Origin: Acinetobacter calcoaceticus
GTDB taxonomy: Bacteria; Pseudomonadota; Gammaproteobacteria; Pseudomonadales; Moraxellaceae
DNA: 64,000 bases
Reading direction: 5' to 3'
NCBI RefSeq assembly: GCF_016508255.1
Contig: NZ_JADVKT010000001.1
Span: 186,001-250,000, forward strand
Shown: positions 60,966 through 64,000 of the stretch, piece after piece
Layout of the letters: each line of letters begins with the position of its first letter
Position numbering within the stretch: the first letter of the stretch is position 1
Made by a program: the position numbers and the translations under genes
The notes under the pieces: model-generated
What the model was told of the DNA's origin: nothing
The model's database searches: none
The model's input: only the letters and a program-made list of their open reading frames with translations

Positions 60966-61874
60966 ATGTCTAGTCCGAACGAATTTCTTCCGCCAATGAT
61001 TGATGGAGTTAGCGCAAGTCAGATTTACCTTCCAGCGCACATTAATGCTCAAACTATTTATCAATATTTATGCCAGCACTTTCCACATATCAAAGCAGTA
61101 GAATGGCAACAACGTTTTCAAGATGGGCTTATTTATGCAGCAAATGGAAAGAAATTAACATTAGATAGCCCATACTTAAGCAATACACATATTTTTTACT
61201 ATCGCTTTCTTGCCTATGAACCCCATGTTCCTTTCGAGCATCGGATTCTATTTGAAAATGATGACTTACTGGTGGTCGATAAACCGCACTTTTTAACAAT
61301 TAGTCCAACCGGACAATATGTAAAAGAAACCCTATTGGTTCGATTAAAAAAACAAACAGGTAATGAATTTTTAACACCAATTCATCGACTAGACCGCGAA
61401 ACCGCTGGAGTTGTTTTATTTTGCAAACGCCCTGAATCACGCGGAATTTACCAGCAACTATTTGCAGATCGACAGGTACATAAAATTTATCATGCTATCG
61501 CTAGATACAAATCAGAATTAAAATTTCCTCAAACACTTTGTTTGCACTTAGATAAAGGAACGCCTTTTTACACCATGCAAGTTATCGCAAATGCTAAAGC
61601 AAATACTGAAACGAAAATTGAGTTACTTGAACATAATCAATATTGGGCTAAATACTGTTTAGCACCAACCACTGGCAAACAACATCAACTTCGCGTACAT
61701 CTTAATTATTTAGAAATTCCGATTAAAAATGATCCATTTTATCCAGAGGTTCAACATAAAGCTGATAATGATTTTTCAGAACCGCTACAACTTTTAGCTA
61801 AACATATTTCATTCATAGATCCACTTACAAAAGAGGAAATGTCCTTTAATTCCGAGCTTGAATTGACATTGTAA
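60966..61874 (+). CDS. RluA-family pseudouridine synthase
   Basis: 302 residues. The catalytic Asp lies in TPIHRLDRETAGVVLF and the late block is APTTGKQHQLRVHLNYLEIPI, both typical of RluA-type synthases. The N-terminal 85 residues form a small S4-like or other RNA-binding part. Which RNA position it modifies cannot be told. Divergent from tsaE. Confidence 0.85.
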   Translation: MSSPNEFLPPMIDGVSASQIYLPAHINAQTIYQYLCQHFPHIKAVEWQQRFQDGLIYAANGKKLTLDSPYLSNTHIFYYRFLAYEPHVPFEHRILFENDDLLVVDKPHFLTISPTGQYVKETLLVRLKKQTGNEFLTPIHRLDRETAGVVLFCKRPESRGIYQQLFADRQVHKIYHAIARYKSELKFPQTLCLHLDKGTPFYTMQVIANAKANTETKIELLEHNQYWAKYCLAPTTGKQHQLRVHLNYLEIPIKNDPFYPEVQHKADNDFSEPLQLLAKHISFIDPLTKEEMSFNSELELTL

Positions 61875-61985
61875 TGTAACCGTAATGACAAAAAGATTAT
61901 TTTTTATGCCAAAAAACATTGAAATTACATTGCAATGGTTTAGAATAAATTTCTAAAAATTAAAAATCATTTGGTTTTTTTATTC

Positions 61986-62294
61986 ATGCGAAAAACAGAA
62001 GTTTATCAGGTTCGACTGGACTCCCAAGAGAAAAAACAGGCTTTTGCTGTTTTTAAACAATTGGGAATTACCCCTGCCCAAGCAGTGCGACTTTTTTTTA
62101 AACAAGTCGTATTAACTAAATCTATTCCTTTTGCGATTGAAAATCAGAATATTAATATGGAGCAATTATTAAAACTGAGAAAAGCAAAAGCATCTTCATT
62201 GAACCAGAATTCATCTGCTCTATCTGAAGACGATGATCACGAAGACCTATTTGAAGAACTAAATGCACTGTTAGGAGAAAGTGACAAAACTTAA
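61986..62294 (+). CDS. RelB/DinJ-type antitoxin-like protein, orphan
   Basis: 102 residues. The N-terminal ribbon-helix-helix is MRKTEVYQVRLDSQEKKQAFAVFKQLGITPAQAVRLFFKQVVLTKSIPF, characteristic of RelB/DinJ antitoxins. The remaining 50 residues are polar and acidic (SEDDDHEDLFEELNALLG), unlike the usual short toxin-binding tail. No YafQ/RelE toxin follows; the next gene is a GNAT 99 bases away with its own ribosome site. A TTG at 61971 is a poorer start. Confidence 0.72.
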   Translation: MRKTEVYQVRLDSQEKKQAFAVFKQLGITPAQAVRLFFKQVVLTKSIPFAIENQNINMEQLLKLRKAKASSLNQNSSALSEDDDHEDLFEELNALLGESDKT

Positions 62295-62393
62295 CAGTGT
62301 TGCATTTTTAAACAAGTTTTAACGTCAGAAGGCTCTTTTTTTAGTTATGCTCTCTTTGTAAAAAACATAATGATAAAATACAAGGAGTGCCAA

Positions 62394-62837
62394 ATGATCG
62401 TTAGACGAGCGACTTTTGAAGACTTAGAGCAACTCGCTGTTTTATTTGATGAATATCGCCAGTTTTATGGCGCTTCTCCTAATTTCAATGAATCACTTCA
62501 CTTTCTCAAACAACGTTTTGAAAATAGTGAAAGTGTATTCTTTATCCATATTAAAGATGAAAAAATTACAGGCTTCGTCTTACTCTATTTAGGTTTTTCT
62601 TCAGTTGCTTGCTCCACTTACTATATCTTAGATGATGTCTATGTAACCCCAGTTTTTCGTCGTCAAGGCTCTGCTAAACAGCTAATTGATACAGCAATCT
62701 TATTTGCTAAACAAGAAAATGCGTTAAGAATTACTCTAGAAACTCAAAGTAATAATCATGAATCCCATCGTCTGTATGAACAGATGGGATTTATTCGAGA
62801 TAGTGAATTTCAGACTTTCCACTGCTTTCTTAAATGA
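62394..62837 (+). CDS. GNAT-family N-acetyltransferase
   Basis: 147 residues, single GNAT domain. The acetyl-CoA site is LDDVYVTPVFRRQGSAKQLIDTAI, and ETQSNNHESHRLYEQMGFIRD is the typical C-terminal block. Substrate unknown. I start at 62394 with AAGGAG eight bases upstream. Its end overlaps the convergent pseudouridine synthase gene by 8 bases. Confidence 0.85.
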   Translation: MIVRRATFEDLEQLAVLFDEYRQFYGASPNFNESLHFLKQRFENSESVFFIHIKDEKITGFVLLYLGFSSVACSTYYILDDVYVTPVFRRQGSAKQLIDTAILFAKQENALRITLETQSNNHESHRLYEQMGFIRDSEFQTFHCFLK

Positions 62838-63534
62838 TATTTTGAGCAAGCTGCTTTTGTTGTTCTGATAAATAAATCCATTCGCCATCTGCAATTTCAG
62901 GTAAGACCAATTGCCCTATCTGATGCCGATGTAGTGCTTCTACTTTATTTCCTACAGCCGCAATCATTCTTTTGACTTGGTGATAAACACCTTGATGAAT
63001 GGTCATCGTTAACTGATGAGTTTCTAGCACTTCTACATCCGTTGCAGCAAAAACACCTTTTTCCTGATGTAGGCTTACGCCTTGACTCAACATTTCAATT
63101 TGCTCAGGTGTGACTGGATCTGTGGTTGTAACATGATAAACTTTTGGGACGTGTTTACGAGGATGAGTTAAGGCTTGCAGATATTTACCATCATCGGTAA
63201 GTAAGAGTAACCCTGTTGTGTCTTGATCTAATCGTCCAATTGCCTGTACGCCTCGATGAATCATAATTTCAGGTATTAAACTAAAAACACTTTGATGATG
63301 CTGAGGTTGATGAGAACATTCGAAGCCTGCTGGCTTTTTTAAAGCAATATAAACTTTTTCTCGATATTGATAGGTTTGCCCAAAAAGAGAAAATTCTAAA
63401 TTTTCTGGAGAGAATTGCTTTTTCAAATCATTGGCAATTTCTCCATCAATATTTACAGATCCATTTTTTATTAACTGCTGACAATATTTACGTGAACCAA
63501 ACCCTTGTGATTGTAAAATTTTTTCCAGCAGCAT
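62830..63534 (-). CDS. rsuA: RsuA-family 16S rRNA pseudouridine synthase
   Basis: 234 residues. The N-terminal S4 domain (GFGSRKYCQQLIKNGSVNIDGEIANDL) is followed by the catalytic block GRLDQDTTGLLLLTDDG and the late EGVYHQVKRM-like IHQGVYHQVKRMIAAVGNKV. This is the RsuA type, which makes pseudouridine 516 of 16S rRNA; RluE/RluF-like alternatives are less close. Monocistronic. Confidence 0.82.
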   Translation of the reverse strand: MLLEKILQSQGFGSRKYCQQLIKNGSVNIDGEIANDLKKQFSPENLEFSLFGQTYQYREKVYIALKKPAGFECSHQPQHHQSVFSLIPEIMIHRGVQAIGRLDQDTTGLLLLTDDGKYLQALTHPRKHVPKVYHVTTTDPVTPEQIEMLSQGVSLHQEKGVFAATDVEVLETHQLTMTIHQGVYHQVKRMIAAVGNKVEALHRHQIGQLVLPEIADGEWIYLSEQQKQLAQNII

Positions 63535-63634
63535 GGAGTTTTCTCATTAGAACAAACTGCTATTTTAACGCAGTTTCAACTCTTTGCTAAACCCTACTCG
63601 CTATACTTTACATTTGCTTCACTAAAACTTTCCG

Positions 63635-63853
63635 CTATTCTTCAACGACTCGATAAATATTTTCGTTCTGTTCACTTTCAAACAGCAATTCGGTTGTAGG
63701 TAAAATAATTTCATTATCCACAATAATATGTTCAATACGTTGACTAAGCTTTAAGGGCTCATTTTCATGCTCAACTAAATTTTGCTTTAACTGTGCTTTT
63801 GCATCATGAATCTGATCAAATTGATCTTTAATCTTGATATCGATAATTTCCAT
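63635..63853 (-). CDS. Hypothetical acidic protein, 72 aa
   Basis: A soluble protein starting MEIIDIKIKDQFDQIHDAKAQLKQ, charged and probably helical at the N-terminus, ending in an acidic ENIYRVVEE. No family recognised. AAGGATAACACCT upstream of the ATG may serve as ribosome site. The remaining 147 bases of the window are AT-rich and show no feature. Confidence 0.5.
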   Translation of the reverse strand: MEIIDIKIKDQFDQIHDAKAQLKQNLVEHENEPLKLSQRIEHIIVDNEIILPTTELLFESEQNENIYRVVEE

Positions 63854-64000
63854 AGGTGTTATCCTTGCCCCATAAATACTAACTATTTTTATACCATAGC
63901 TTCAGAAAACAATAATATTTAACTTGTTAATTTATATAACATTGTTTCCAAGCGTAACTAAAAATCAAAACTCCTTAACATTGAATGGCCTATAAAGATT

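Overview
The window is AT-rich chromosomal DNA from a gamma-proteobacterium of the genus Acinetobacter, most likely the A. baumannii/calcoaceticus complex. Three things point there. Hfq (56859-57383) carries the very long Gly-rich tail typical of Moraxellaceae. The order tsaE-mutL-miaA-hfq is that of gamma-proteobacteria. The small lipoproteins, the Csu-like archaic pilus genes and the overall gene set are Acinetobacter-like. I see no tRNA, rRNA, insertion sequence, integrase or CRISPR array. The species call is inference.

Layout. 1-1.2 kb: the 5' end of an mgtA-type Mg2+ P-type ATPase behind a ~480-nt leader with a predicted promoter, two mutually exclusive hairpins and a 52-codon ORF. 1.2-16.7 kb: a mosaic of small envelope and hypothetical genes (RDD, UspA, ABC-F, PliG-like lysozyme inhibitor, large OmpW, BOF protein, lipoproteins), regulators (LysR, HxlR), a DMT exporter, an AhpD-like protein, an isolated GH24 lysozyme, and a pair of tandem sRNA-like units at 11.83-12.06 kb. 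16.8-22.2 kb: a TetR gene, an unassigned structured RNA with its own near-consensus promoter and a 31-codon ORF, then a copper locus (a Met/His-repeat protein divergent from a CopR/CopS two-component system, followed by CopC and CopD). Two identical-type dyads (ATGACA-N4-TGTAAT) lie in front of both arms.

22.6-27.1 kb: a TIM-barrel isomerase with a LysE exporter, an exported AroQ-gamma chorismate mutase, and a GST-SDR-SDR operon in which the last SDR has lost its catalytic residues. 27.3-32.1 kb: a compact archaic chaperone-usher pilus operon (pilin, chaperone, usher, tip). 32.6-41.1 kb: pepN, a small protein behind a sigma54-type promoter, a double zinc-ribbon protein, thiM, an AraC-GyrI regulator, a CHMI-type tautomerase and a PIF1-like helicase.

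41.3-50.4 kb is a cobalamin-dependent ethanolamine/aldehyde catabolic island without microcompartment genes. It holds an Fe-alcohol dehydrogenase, an alpha/beta hydrolase, an unusual GAF plus winged-helix regulator, an aldehyde dehydrogenase, an ethanolamine permease, EutB and EutC. EutBC would release acetaldehyde, which the aldehyde dehydrogenase oxidises. The permease-eutBC operon is preceded by a -24/-12 motif. 50.5-63.9 kb is mostly housekeeping: glnS, ppiB, lpxH, a nitroreductase, a DMT transporter, hfq-miaA-mutL-tsaE, two pseudouridine synthases, an orphan RelB/DinJ-like antitoxin and a GNAT.

The strongest candidates for something undescribed are RNA elements: the 17.5-17.9 kb structured RNA whose alternative pairing can hide the Shine-Dalgarno of its small ORF, the mgtA leader ORF, the tandem sRNA-like units, and an AU-rich hairpin covering the ribosome binding site of the OmpW-like gene.
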